NCBI RefSeq assembly: GCF_902498065.1 | Contig: NZ_CABVIR010000002.1 | Span: forward strand, 248,001 to 312,000 | Direction: 5' to 3' | From: Pseudomonas fluorescens | GTDB lineage: Bacteria > Pseudomonadota > Gammaproteobacteria > Pseudomonadales > Pseudomonadaceae | Length of the DNA stretch: 64,000 bases | Shown here: positions 45,968 through 54,598 of the stretch, piece by piece | How positions within the stretch are numbered: the first letter of the stretch is position 1 | Layout of the letters: every line of letters begins with the position of its first letter | Translations under genes and position numbers: made by a program | Notes under the pieces: model-generated | What the model was told of the DNA's origin: nothing | Databases searched by the model: none | Seen by the model: only the letters and a program-made list of their open reading frames with translations

Positions 45968-46861
45968 TCAGTCGCCGTGAGATATGCGCGCGATGTCAGC
46001 CATCTCAAACAGCCACTCAGCAAAGCATTGCGCTGCGTGGCTCGGTGGCCGTTCGGGCGTGACCAGCCAATACCCGATATCGCTAATGAACGGCGGGGTG
46101 GCGAAGGCTTCTACCAACGAGCCGTCCTTGAGTCGGCGCTCGATCAAGTGATGACGTCCCATGGCGATACCCTGGCCGGCCACGGCGGCTTCGACCACGA
46201 TGTTGTAGTCATGGAGCATGACGCTGGGGCAGTGGCTGAGGTCGAGGGCGTTATGCGCGCTCCAGTCGATCCACTCGAACGGTTGGTGCGATTTGGCCAT
46301 GAGCAGCGGACCCTGGTCAGTACCCTTGGCCTTGAATGCCGGGCTGCAGACAGGTGTCAGCGTTTCCACCAGGAAGCGTCGTGCCTGGACTTTCGGCCAG
46401 CCACCCTTGCCGTAGCGGATTGCCAGGTCGACTTCGCCACCCCCGACGTCGGCCAGTTGTACTGAAGGAAGGAGTTCAACATGGATATGCGGGTGGCGCG
46501 CGTTGAAACTGGCCAGACGCGGCGCGAGCCACAGGGTGGCAAACGAGGCCAGGAGGCCGATGCGCAGGGTGGTTTCCTGGTGCTCATTGCCCCGCAGTTC
46601 ATGGGTGGCCAGAGCGATGGATGCCAGGGCCGGTTGAATCTGTCGGTAGTACGCTTCGCCGGCTGGCGTCAGATCAATGGCCCGGGTGCGGCGGATAAAC
46701 AACCGCTGGTTGAGAAATTGCTCCAGTTTCTGCACTTGATGGCTGATCGCACTTTGGGTCACCGATAATTCATCGGCGGCCTTGATGAAACTCAAATGAC
46801 GCGCCACGGCCTCGAAGGCGCGCAGGGCCATCAAGGGAGGCAGATCCTGGTGCAGTTCCAC
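45968..46861 (-). CDS. LysR-type regulator, GcvA-like
   Basis: About 297 residues from GTG at 46861, preceded by AAAGGAC. The helix-turn-helix is LMALRAFEAVARHLSFIKAA through DELSVTQSAISHQVQKLEQF, typical of the GcvA/AmpR branch. LLPSVQLADVGGGEVDLAIRYG is in the effector lobe. An ATG at 46924 in the same frame is the alternative start; it would add 21 less typical residues. It lies 140 bases upstream of the RidA gene on the same strand and may control that pair. Confidence 0.82.
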   Translation of the reverse strand: MELHQDLPPLMALRAFEAVARHLSFIKAADELSVTQSAISHQVQKLEQFLNQRLFIRRTRAIDLTPAGEAYYRQIQPALASIALATHELRGNEHQETTLRIGLLASFATLWLAPRLASFNARHPHIHVELLPSVQLADVGGGEVDLAIRYGKGGWPKVQARRFLVETLTPVCSPAFKAKGTDQGPLLMAKSHQPFEWIDWSAHNALDLSHCPSVMLHDYNIVVEAAVAGQGIAMGRHHLIERRLKDGSLVEAFATPPFISDIGYWLVTPERPPSHAAQCFAEWLFEMADIARISHGD

Positions 46862-47047
46862 GGCGCGGGTCCTTTGGGTCCATCGCAAAGTCGCGATTGT
46901 GCGTTGAAAAAACGCCGTGAGCACATATTTTGTTAAGCCGCTGTTACGTCGGTGACTGGTCAGCGCCGGCGCCAGACCGCATTATTGGCGCAATCCTGCC
47001 GAACGATGCGGCAGTTGAACTTCATTTCACGCGATGCACTGAAGACC

Positions 47048-47209
47048 ATGAGCCAAGACGACAAACTGATCGACCTCAATTCCGAACGCGCCAAGCGCGT
47101 TCATGACCTCAACGAAAAGCGTCTGAATGAAGTGCGCCAGGCTTTTGAGCAAGCGATGCCGTTGGGTAAAGCGAAGAAGAAGCCGAAGAGCAAACCGAAA
47201 AAGCGTTAA
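47048..47209 (+). CDS. Small basic hypothetical protein
   Basis: 53 residues from ATG at 47048. A charged helical part (LIDLNSERAKRVHDLNEKRL) runs into a Lys-rich tail, KAKKKPKSKPKKR. The tail may bind nucleic acid. I recognise no family. The longer frame to 46952 has no matching ribosome site. Confidence 0.65.
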   Translation: MSQDDKLIDLNSERAKRVHDLNEKRLNEVRQAFEQAMPLGKAKKKPKSKPKKR

Positions 47210-47350
47210 CCCTCCGTTTCCGTTGATGCAGATCAGTTTTCCCCCTCCTTTGCGCCCAGTCTCGGGCGATATTGATCCCGGTCAATTTTCTCTCCTGTCT
47301 GATTGGTTAACTTAGCCCTATCGCAACAGCGCAAGTGCAGGAGGCCAGTC

Positions 47351-47467
47351 ATGTTTTTCGACAACGTGGTGATCGCCGGAGTGCTGACAGTCGGCCTCAT
47401 GGTTCTGTTTTTCGCAGGGTTTGGATTTTTTATCTGGAAGGATTCGCATAAACGGAAAAAACCGTAG
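47351..47467 (+). CDS. ccoM: CcoM-like cbb3 oxidase microprotein
   Basis: 38 residues: one membrane helix (VVIAGVLTVGLMVLFFAGFG) with a short N-terminus MFFDN and a charged end WKDSHKRKKP. A perfect AGGAGG sits seven bases before the ATG, strong evidence that it is translated. The sequence closely resembles CcoM, the small extra subunit of the cbb3 cytochrome oxidase described in Pseudomonas stutzeri. It has no oxidase genes beside it; a terminator follows at once. Identification is from memory. Confidence 0.75.
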   Translation: MFFDNVVIAGVLTVGLMVLFFAGFGFFIWKDSHKRKKP

Positions 47468-47501
47468 GTCTTTCTGGATGCAATGAGCACGCAAGGCATT
47501 T

Positions 47502-47529
47502 TGGGCAACTTCGGTTGCCCTTTTTTTTG
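47502..47529 (+). terminator. Intrinsic terminator after the ccoM-like gene
   Basis: GGGCAAC, loop TTCG, GTTGCCC, then eight T. A textbook hairpin with the stable UUCG tetraloop. Confidence 0.93.
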
Positions 47530-47570
47530 CCTGCGATTTTTGGATTGATACAGGGTTTTTTGTTGGGCGT

Positions 47571-47606
47571 AAAAAAGGCGCGAACCTTACGGAACGCGCC
47601 TTTTTC
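47571..47606 (-). terminator. Intrinsic terminator of the pit gene
   Basis: AAAAAAGGCGCG and CGCGCCTTTTT pair; on the minus strand the stem is followed by a T run. It lies about 15 bases after the pit stop. Confidence 0.88.
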
Positions 47607-47620
47607 GTTGCAGCGATGTA

Positions 47621-49096
47621 TCAGCTGCCCAGTGCCTTCGACGCCAGCCAGAACAGGCCGGCCGACAGGGCAACGGTCGCTGGCAGGGTCAGGACCCAGG
47701 CCAGCAGGATGGTTTTGACGGTGCCGCCCTGCAAGCCGCTTTTGTTGGCGACCATGGTGCCGGCCACGCCCGAGGACAGAACGTGGGTGGTGGACACCGG
47801 CAGGCTGAAGATGTTCGCCATGCCGATCAGGCTCGCCGTAGTGATCTGCGCCGACATGCCCTGGGAGTAAGTCATGCCTTGCTTGCCGATCTTCTCGCCG
47901 ATGGTCAGTACCACACGTTTCCAGCCCACCATGGTGCCCAGGCCCAGGGCCAGTGCGACTGCCAGAATCACCCAGAACGGGGCGTATTCAGTGGTGGTGG
48001 TCAGGTCTTTGCGCAGTTTGTCCAGGTCAGCCTTTTCACGGGGTGCGAGGCCAGGCAGTTTGCTGACTTTCTTGGCCGTGTCGTCCAGGCAGAGCAGGTA
48101 GCGACGCACTTCGATGCGGCTTTCCGACGACAACGAGTGGTAATCGGCCACACCTTTAAGGGTGTCGAGCAGGGCAGAGATGGTCGGTTCGGTCTGTTGC
48201 GGGTTGCAACGGAATTTCTCCGGCAGATCACCTTCCACGCTTTTGCCCAGTGCCAGGAACTCGCCCAGCGTATCGGCATTGCGTTTGTAGAACTGGCTCA
48301 GATGCAGGGTCGCATCGCGAGTTCGTTCGATCTGGTAAGTCGTGCTGCCCAGATCGAGCACGAACTGCGCCGGGACGATACCGATCAGTACCAGCATGAT
48401 CAGGCCGATACCTTTCTGACCATCGTTGGAGCCGTGCACGAAACTCACGGCCATGGCCGAAATCACCAGCACCAAGCGGTTCCAGAACGGCGGATGCTTC
48501 TTGTCGTCGATCTTGCGGCGCTGTTCCGGCGTCTTGTGCATCTTCGACAGTGGGCGCCACCACTTGAGGCCGATCAGAATCAGCGCGGCGACCAGAAAGC
48601 CCGCCATTGGCGAGAACACCAGGGAGGCACCGATATCGATCGCCTTCTGCCAGTTCACGCCATCGGCCAACGGGATGTCGTTGATCAGGGCATTGGCCAG
48701 GCCAACCCCGAGGATCGAACCGATCAGCGTGTGGGAGCTGGAGGCCGGAATACCGAAGTACCAGGTGCCCAGGTTCCAGGTGATGGCGGCGGCAAGCAAC
48801 GAGAACACCATGGCCAGTCCGTGACCGGTGTTCACATTGATCAGCAGTTCTACCGGCAGCAGGTGGACGATGGCATACGCCACGCCAACACCGCCCAGCA
48901 GTACGCCGAGAAAGTTGAACACACCGGAAAAGAACACCGCCAGATGAGGTGGCATGGCTTTGGTGTAGATAACAGTGGCCACCGCGTTTGCAGTGTCATG
49001 AAAGCCGTTGATGAACTCGAAGGCGAGGACAAAGGTGAGGGCGAGCAAGAGGCTCACAAGCACCCAAGCATCCAGTCCGCTGAATAAATCGATCAT
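47621..49096 (-). CDS. pit: Low-affinity inorganic phosphate transporter (Pit)
   Basis: 491 residues with two copies of the PiT signature, FINGFHDTANAVATVIYTK near the start and FVHGSNDGQKGIGLIML later, and about ten membrane helices. A hydrophilic region of about 100 residues between them (KRNADTLGEFLALGKSVEGD) is typical of the family. It moves metal phosphate with protons. No phoU-like gene lies beside it. Confidence 0.92.
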   Translation of the reverse strand: MIDLFSGLDAWVLVSLLLALTFVLAFEFINGFHDTANAVATVIYTKAMPPHLAVFFSGVFNFLGVLLGGVGVAYAIVHLLPVELLINVNTGHGLAMVFSLLAAAITWNLGTWYFGIPASSSHTLIGSILGVGLANALINDIPLADGVNWQKAIDIGASLVFSPMAGFLVAALILIGLKWWRPLSKMHKTPEQRRKIDDKKHPPFWNRLVLVISAMAVSFVHGSNDGQKGIGLIMLVLIGIVPAQFVLDLGSTTYQIERTRDATLHLSQFYKRNADTLGEFLALGKSVEGDLPEKFRCNPQQTEPTISALLDTLKGVADYHSLSSESRIEVRRYLLCLDDTAKKVSKLPGLAPREKADLDKLRKDLTTTTEYAPFWVILAVALALGLGTMVGWKRVVLTIGEKIGKQGMTYSQGMSAQITTASLIGMANIFSLPVSTTHVLSSGVAGTMVANKSGLQGGTVKTILLAWVLTLPATVALSAGLFWLASKALGS

Positions 49097-49472
49097 GAAG
49101 GTTTTCTGACCCGGTCGTAAGGGGGCGCGATTATGCCAGAAAAGACTGCTAATCGATGCACTAGCTGCTCATCGGTAACATTCTTCAACGAATTAATTTG
49201 CGGCAATAGCCCAGGCAACAGGCTTTCCCCGGGTTTTGCAAGTCGTTGAATTTCTTTGAAAAGCCCGCAGGCACAAGGGTTTCTCTCCTGTAGGCGAGAG
49301 GCTTGAACGCTTGTGTGAAATATCTGAGAAGAGGGCCAGACATGAGCCAATTGCCTCATCAGATAGATGAGGTGACCGCTGCCCGCTCGTAGCGGGCGCG
49401 AATGGCAACATCAATGCATCCCGCTTTTAACGGGGGCAGACGCAGGCCCTTTAAAGAAGTCAGGCCGAGCGA
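49097..49472. other. Gene-free stretch upstream of pit with short hairpins
   Basis: No coding region was accepted. CCTCATC/GATGAGG at 49354-49372 and GCCCGCT/AGCGGGC at 49381-49397 are perfect seven-base stems, followed by a weak CCCG/CGGG at 49420-49434. They could belong to a pit leader or a small RNA on either strand; no clear T run follows. The pit promoter should be at the left side. Confidence 0.35.
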
Positions 49473-49673
49473 TCATGGCTCTTCGGCTTTGAGTTCCTTT
49501 TCCATCTTCTGCAGTTCCTGGGTGAAAGCCTGGTCCTGAACGGTGGCGCGTTTACGCCAGGGTTTGCGTTCCGGTTCGGGCTGAGCGGCGTAGGTGGTGA
49601 CTTCCCCGCCGTAAACTTCCTTGTAACGTTGTTCCTGGCGCTCAAGTTCCGCGCGCAGTTCGTCTTTCGTCAC
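49473..49673 (-). CDS. Small Gln/Glu/Lys-rich hypothetical protein
   Basis: 66 residues from GTG at 49673, with AGGT before it. Mostly charged helix, [20 protein letters not shown], a Pro-rich middle ([16 protein letters not shown]) and another charged helix. The N-terminal extension of the longer frame is not plausible. No family recognised. Confidence 0.6.
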   Translation of the reverse strand: MTKDELRAELERQEQRYKEVYGGEVTTYAAQPEPERKPWRKRATVQDQAFTQELQKMEKELKAEEP

Positions 49674-50214
49674 AGTGCTACCTGTATGGGTTGAGATTAA
49701 TTCTGGTAAATCGCGCTGCATCAAACGTATCGAACATGCTCGCCGAAAGGACAAGGCCCGGGAAGGCATTGTTTGACGGCACGGCGATCGATACTTCCAT
49801 GTTGCAGGCGGCCACGGCACCAGAGCAAAACAGCTGACGTAGCATCAGTTTCCTGTTTCAGCGAGCGCGCTGTCAGAGCATTGGAAATGAGCATCAGGCG
49901 CTTGCTGCAGGCAGCAGCGATGGAACATCGCGCTACCGGGTGGCGGAACCGGCGAGTAGAAAAACCGGTTCGTCACTGAATTGCATTATAGCGGTCGATT
50001 TGAAGAACACTATCGCCACCGAGTTAAAAATGGATCTTCATGTGTGATCGTTTTATTACTTACAACTTTTTACCTTCACTTGGCCGTGCTGACTTTCTGG
50101 CGTCATTAAGTCGAACAAGTTAGACCCTAACATGGGGCCTTTAACTCAGGGTTCAAGCACGGGGTTAAAAACCATATAGCGGGGAAGGGCGCACGCGTGC
50201 AGGGGCCACCAATT
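49674..50214. other. Intergenic region before pcaR
   Basis: No gene was accepted in this 540-base stretch. It has normal GC at the left, then an AT-rich part (about 50020-50110). The conceptual frames here lack ribosome sites and typical codon use. It should carry the pcaR promoter at its right end. Confidence 0.5.
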
Positions 50215-50246
50215 GCGATTATCGGTCAGAGGTTCGATAATCGCCC
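50215..50246 (+). promoter_or_regulatory. Double PcaR operator before pcaR
   Basis: CGATTATCG (50216-50224) and CGATAATCG (50235-50243) lie 19 bp apart centre to centre. The right one is within GTTCGATAATCGCCC, 14 of 15 bases of the known P. putida PcaR motif. A 10-bp inverted repeat GCGATTATCG/CGATAATCGC spans both. Suggests autoregulation. Confidence 0.75.
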
Positions 50247-50329
50247 AATCTCGGCTGCCTGTGGCTTGTGTGCCGAACCGGAGCCGCTTGTAATAGCCGT
50301 CGCTGATCCGTGTGGGAAAAGGACCTGAT

Positions 50330-51172
50330 ATGAACGAGCAAATGCGTAATTCCTTCGCTTCAGTAGCGCCGCCGATCGTTGCGTCGCCCGCCAAGCGGAT
50401 CCAGGCCCTGACCGGCGACCCGGATTTCATGACGTCCCTGGCCCGTGGCCTGGCCGTGGTGCAAGCGTTCCAGGAGCGCAAACGACATTTGACCATCGCC
50501 CAGATCAGTCACCGCACGGAAATCCCCCGCGCCGCTGTGCGACGTTGCCTGCACACCTTGATCAAACTCGGCTACGCCACCACCGACGGTCGCACCTATT
50601 CGCTGTTGCCCAAAGTGCTGACCCTCGGCCATGCCTACCTGTCTTCGACCCCGCTGGCGGTGTCTGCCCAACCTTACCTCGACCGCATGAGCGAACAACT
50701 CCACGAGGCCTGCAACATGGCCACGCTGGAAGGCGACGACATTTTGTATATCGCCCGCTCGGCGACGACTCAGCGTTTGATCTCGGTGGACCTGTCGGTA
50801 GGTGGACGCCTGCCAGCCTATTGCACCTCAATGGGCCGGATTCTTCTCGCAGCACTGGACGACACTTCGCTGCATGAGTACCTCGACCATGCAGACCTGC
50901 AAGCCAAGACCAGCCGCACCTTGCACACTCCCGAAGCGTTGCTCGAATGCCTGCAAGAAGTTCGGCAACAAGGCTGGTGCATCGTCGATCAGGAACTGGA
51001 ACAAGGCCTGCGTTCGATTGCCGTTCCGGTGTACGACGCTTCCGGACAAGTCGTGGCGGCGCTAAACGTCAGCACGCACGCCGGGCGGGTCAGCCGCAAC
51101 GAACTGGAGCAGCGTTTCCTGCCAGGTCTGCTGGGTGCCAGTCGCAACCTCAGCGCTCAGTTGTTTGCCTAA
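50330..51172 (+). CDS. pcaR: IclR-type regulator PcaR
   Basis: 280 residues. The N-terminal winged helix (TSLARGLAVVQAFQERKRHL through ISHRTEIPRAAVRRCLHTL) is followed by the IclR effector domain. PcaR binds beta-ketoadipate and activates the pca genes. The ATG at 50330 follows AAAGGAC and gives the normal start; the longer frame adds six residues. Upstream is a double PcaR box, so it controls itself. It heads the pca cluster, with pcaK next and its operator starting right after the pcaR stop. Confidence 0.95.
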   Translation: MNEQMRNSFASVAPPIVASPAKRIQALTGDPDFMTSLARGLAVVQAFQERKRHLTIAQISHRTEIPRAAVRRCLHTLIKLGYATTDGRTYSLLPKVLTLGHAYLSSTPLAVSAQPYLDRMSEQLHEACNMATLEGDDILYIARSATTQRLISVDLSVGGRLPAYCTSMGRILLAALDDTSLHEYLDHADLQAKTSRTLHTPEALLECLQEVRQQGWCIVDQELEQGLRSIAVPVYDASGQVVAALNVSTHAGRVSRNELEQRFLPGLLGASRNLSAQLFA

Positions 51173-51175
51173 GCT

Positions 51176-51206
51176 GTTCGATAATCGCACGGACTCGCGT
51201 TTAACG
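51176..51206 (+). promoter_or_regulatory. Double PcaR operator before pcaK
   Basis: GTTCGATAATCGCAC (51176-51190) is an exact match to the known P. putida PcaR motif. A second element CGTTTAACG (51198-51206) follows with the same 19-bp spacing as at pcaR and pcaI. A possible promoter, TTGACG (51209-51214) with ACTAAT about 16 bases on, lies directly after. Confidence 0.78.
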
Positions 51207-51299
51207 AATTGACGCACTTTCCCCAGGATCACTAATGTCGCGGCAGCGCCAGCCCAGGCTGGCACCTGTCCGACTGCGTTGTTGCGTGGAATAAAAATA

Positions 51300-52646
51300 A
51301 TGAACCAGCCTCAGTCTGCTGTAGGTAACTGCCTCGACGTGCAGTCCTTCATCAATACTCAACCCATTTCGCGCTACCAGTGGCGAGTGGTGATCCTGTG
51401 TTTCCTGATCGTCTTCCTTGATGGCCTCGACACCGCGGCCATGGGCTTCATCGCGCCGGCCCTGTCTCAGGACTGGGGCATCGATCGCGCCAGCCTTGGT
51501 CCGGTGATGAGTGCGGCGTTGATCGGCATGGTCTTCGGCGCACTGGGTTCCGGCCCGTTGGCTGACCGCTTCGGGCGAAAAGTCGTACTGGTGGGCGCGG
51601 TGCTGTTGTTCGGCGCCTTCAGCCTGGCGTCGGCTTACAGCACCAATGTCGATCAACTGCTGGTGCTGCGCTTCCTGACCGGCCTGGGCCTTGGCGCCGG
51701 CATGCCGAACGCCACGACGTTGCTGTCGGAATACACCCCGGAACGCAAGAAGTCCCTGCTGGTGACCAGCATGTTCTGCGGCTTCAACCTCGGCATGGCC
51801 GGTGGCGGGTTTATTTCGGCAAAGCTGATTCCTGCGTACGGCTGGCACAGCCTGTTGCTGATCGGCGGAGTTCTGCCGCTGATCCTCGCCGTCGTTTTGC
51901 TGCTCTGGCTGCCGGAATCGGCGCGTTACCTGGTGGTGCGCAATCGTGGCACCGACAAGGTGCGCAAGGCGCTGGCGCCAATCGATCCGACCGTCGTTGC
52001 CCAGGCTTCAAGCTTCAGCGTGCCGGAACAGAAAACCGTGAAGGCCCGCAACGTATTTGCGGTGATCTTCTCCGGAACCTACAGCACCGGCACCTTGCTG
52101 TTGTGGCTGACCTACTTCATGGGGCTGGTGATCGTTTACCTGCTGACCAGTTGGCTGCCGACGCTGATGCGTGACAGCGGCGCGAGCATGGAGCAAGCGG
52201 CGTTTATCGGCGCGTTGTTCCAGTTTGGCGGCGTGTTGAGTGCCGTTGGCGTAGGCTGGGCGATGGATCGGTTCAATCCGCACAAAGTCATCGGCATTTT
52301 CTACTTGCTGGCCGGGGTGTTTGCCTACGCGGTAGGGCAGAGCCTGGGCAACATCACGCTATTGGCAACCCTGGTGCTGGTGGCCGGGATGTGTGTCAAC
52401 GGCGCGCAATCGGCAATGCCTTCTTTGGCGGCGCGGTTTTATCCGACTCAAGGGCGGGCGACGGGCGTGTCGTGGATGCTCGGGATTGGCCGGTTTGGCG
52501 CGATCCTCGGTGCGTGGATGGGCGCGACGTTGCTGGGGTTGGGCTGGAACTTTGAACAAGTGCTGACGGCGTTGGTGATTCCGGCGGCGTTGGCGACGAC
52601 AGCGGTGCTGATCAAGGGCATGGTCAGTCATGCGGATGCGACCTGA
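51300..52646 (+). CDS. pcaK: 4-hydroxybenzoate/protocatechuate transporter PcaK
   Basis: 448 residues, twelve membrane helices. Aromatic acid:H+ symporter family: FLIVFLDGLDTAAMGFIAPA in helix 1 contains the conserved DGxD, and GPLADRFGRKVVLVG is the A-motif. PcaK brings 4-hydroxybenzoate and protocatechuate into the cell and is needed for chemotaxis to them in P. putida. It sits between pcaR and pcaI with PcaR boxes on both sides. Confidence 0.92.
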   Translation: MNQPQSAVGNCLDVQSFINTQPISRYQWRVVILCFLIVFLDGLDTAAMGFIAPALSQDWGIDRASLGPVMSAALIGMVFGALGSGPLADRFGRKVVLVGAVLLFGAFSLASAYSTNVDQLLVLRFLTGLGLGAGMPNATTLLSEYTPERKKSLLVTSMFCGFNLGMAGGGFISAKLIPAYGWHSLLLIGGVLPLILAVVLLLWLPESARYLVVRNRGTDKVRKALAPIDPTVVAQASSFSVPEQKTVKARNVFAVIFSGTYSTGTLLLWLTYFMGLVIVYLLTSWLPTLMRDSGASMEQAAFIGALFQFGGVLSAVGVGWAMDRFNPHKVIGIFYLLAGVFAYAVGQSLGNITLLATLVLVAGMCVNGAQSAMPSLAARFYPTQGRATGVSWMLGIGRFGAILGAWMGATLLGLGWNFEQVLTALVIPAALATTAVLIKGMVSHADAT

Positions 52647-52679
52647 CCGGCTGATCCGGAATCTCCAGTGGTTTTGATG

Positions 52680-52801
52680 GCCTCTTCGCGGGCAAGTCGG
52701 ATCTTTGCCCGCTCGCTCCTACGGGTGTTCGCGAAATCGCGGAGATCATCATTCCTGTAGGAGGCGAGGTTTGGTCCGGGGGGCGTTCCGATGAAGCTTT
52801 T
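52680..52801. repeat. Degenerate REP-like sequence between pcaK and pcaI
   Basis: Contains TTCGCGGGCAAGTCGGATCT and a second, weaker arm with CTGTAGGAGGCGAGG, then GGCGTTCCGATGAAGCTTTT, which recurs near 9655-9675. It belongs to a different repeat type than the clean REP pairs. Confidence 0.55.
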
Positions 52802-52827
52802 GAGGATCGGTAGTGAGGCAACAATCT

Positions 52828-52862
52828 GTTCGATAAACGAACACTCAGTCGATTATCGGATT
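52828..52862 (+). promoter_or_regulatory. Double PcaR operator before pcaI
   Basis: GTTCGATAAACGAAC (52828-52842) is a near-perfect palindrome. CGATAAACG (52831-52839) and CGATTATCG (52850-52858) are 19 bp apart centre to centre, as at pcaR and pcaK. About 100 bp before the pcaI start. Confidence 0.78.
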
Positions 52863-52961
52863 GTTTGAGGTTTTTATGGGGCTTACTCTCTAGTCATTCC
52901 GGCGCGCGCATCGCGCCTTTTTCTACCACTGTCGGTTCATAACAAAACGGGAGCCTGCCCC

Positions 52962-53819
52962 ATGGCTGAAATCCTTTCGCTGCACGACGCGGTGAAGCAA
53001 TTCGTTAACGACGGCGATACCGTCGCCCTCGAAGGCTTCACTCACCTGATCCCTACGGCGGCGGGTCACGAAATCATTCGTCAGGGCAAGAAAGATCTGA
53101 CGCTGGTACGGATGACGCCTGACCTGATCTACGACCAGTTGATCGGCGCCGGTTGTGCTCGCAAGTTGATTTTCTCCTGGGGCGGCAACCCGGGCGTCGG
53201 TTCGCTGCACCGTCTGCGTGACGCGGTCGAGAAGCAGTGGCCGCACGCGCTGGAAATCGAAGAACACAGCCACGCCGACCTGGCCAATGCCTACGTCGCT
53301 GGCGCCTCCGGCCTACCGTTCGCCGTGCTGCGTGCCTACGCCGGTTCCGACCTGCCGAAGGTCAATCCGCTGATCAAGAGCGTCACTTGCCCGTTCACCG
53401 GCGAAGTGCTGGCCGCCGTGCCTTCTGTGCGCCCCGACATCACTGTGATCCACGCGCAGAAAGCCGACCGTAAAGGCAACGTGCTGCTCTGGGGCATTCT
53501 CGGCGTGCAGAAAGAAGCCGCACTGGCCGCCAAGCGTTGCATCGTCACCGTCGAAGAAATCGTCGACGACCTCAACGCACCGATGAACTCCTGTGTACTG
53601 CCGACGTGGGCCTTGAGCGCGGTTTGCCACGTTCCTGGCGGTGCGCATCCTTCCTACGCCCACGGCTATAACGAGCGCGACAACCGTTTCTACCAGGCCT
53701 GGGACCCGATTGCCCGCGACCGCGAAACCTTTACCGCGTGGATCAACGAATACATCCATGGCTGCGCTGACTTCAGCGAGTTCCAGGCCAAGCTGGCCGC
53801 TGCATCGGAGGCGAAGTAA
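52962..53819 (+). CDS. pcaI: 3-oxoadipate CoA-transferase subunit A
   Basis: 285 residues. The larger subunit of the succinyl-CoA:3-oxoadipate CoA-transferase. LHDAVKQFVNDGDTVALEGF and SWGGNPGVGSLHRLRDAV are conserved in the family. Length and start (ATG after AACGGGAG) agree with Pseudomonas PcaI of the longer type. The stop TAA overlaps the pcaJ start by one base. It leads the pcaIJF genes, which convert beta-ketoadipate to succinyl-CoA and acetyl-CoA. Confidence 0.95.
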   Translation: MAEILSLHDAVKQFVNDGDTVALEGFTHLIPTAAGHEIIRQGKKDLTLVRMTPDLIYDQLIGAGCARKLIFSWGGNPGVGSLHRLRDAVEKQWPHALEIEEHSHADLANAYVAGASGLPFAVLRAYAGSDLPKVNPLIKSVTCPFTGEVLAAVPSVRPDITVIHAQKADRKGNVLLWGILGVQKEAALAAKRCIVTVEEIVDDLNAPMNSCVLPTWALSAVCHVPGGAHPSYAHGYNERDNRFYQAWDPIARDRETFTAWINEYIHGCADFSEFQAKLAAASEAK

Positions 53820-54598
53820 TGACTTACACCACCAATGAAATGATGACCGTCGCCGCTGCTCGCCGCCTGAAGAACGGTTCGGTGTGCTTCGTCGGCATCG
53901 GCCTGCCGTCGAAAGCAGCCAATCTGGCACGTCTGACTTCTTCGCCGGATGTAGTACTTATCTACGAATCGGGTCCGATCGGTGCCAAGCCGAGTGTACT
54001 GCCGCTGTCGATTGGTGACGGTGAGCTGGCGGAAACCGCTGATACCGTCGTCCCGACCGGTGAGATTTTTCGCTACTGGTTGCAGGGCGGGCGCATCGAC
54101 GTCGGTTTTCTCGGCGCCGCGCAAGTTGACCGCTTCGGCAACATCAACACCACGGTGGTCGGCGATTATCACGCTCCGAAAGTCCGACTGCCGGGTGCCG
54201 GTGGTGCGCCGGAGATTGCCGGTTCGGCCAAAAGCGTCTTGATCATTCTTAAACAGTCGGCGCGCTCCTTCGTCGACAAGCTCGACTTCATCACCTCGGT
54301 CGGTCATGGCGAGGGCGGTGATTCGCGCAAGCGTCTGGGTCTGCCGGGTGCCGGTCCGGTCGGCATTATCACCGACCTGTGCATCATGGAACCGGAAGCG
54401 GGCACCCATGAATTCGTGGTCACTGCGTTGCATCCTGGCGTGACCCGCGAGCAAGTGGTTGCGGCCACCGGTTGGGCGATTCGTTTCGCCGACACGGTTG
54501 AACACACCGCCGAGCCCACCGAGGTCGAACTGAAAGCGCTCAGGGATCTGGAAGCCCGCACCGCCGCCGCCCACGGCCAAGCACCCGGAGAAGCGTGA
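53819..54598 (+). CDS. pcaJ: 3-oxoadipate CoA-transferase subunit B
   Basis: 259 residues. The smaller subunit. [20 protein letters not shown] at the start and IYESGPIG, which contains the catalytic Glu that forms the CoA thioester. It is the partner of PcaI. Its stop overlaps the pcaF start. Confidence 0.95.
   Translation: MTYTTNEMMTVAAARRLKNGSVCFVGIGLPSKAANLARLTSSPDVVLIYESGPIGAKPSVLPLSIGDGELAETADTVVPTGEIFRYWLQGGRIDVGFLGAAQVDRFGNINTTVVGDYHAPKVRLPGAGGAPEIAGSAKSVLIILKQSARSFVDKLDFITSVGHGEGGDSRKRLGLPGAGPVGIITDLCIMEPEAGTHEFVVTALHPGVTREQVVAATGWAIRFADTVEHTAEPTEVELKALRDLEARTAAAHGQAPGEA

Noticed and set aside
46952..47047. N-terminal extension of the 53-residue basic protein
   Set aside because: No ribosome site and unlike composition; the inner ATG at 47048 is preferred.
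49093..49414. Minus-strand frames upstream of pit
   Set aside because: Atypical codon use, no ribosome site, overlap with the likely pit promoter and hairpins.
50146..50496. Minus-strand frame across the pcaR promoter and start
   Set aside because: It covers the PcaR operator and the pcaR coding region in antisense; no homology.
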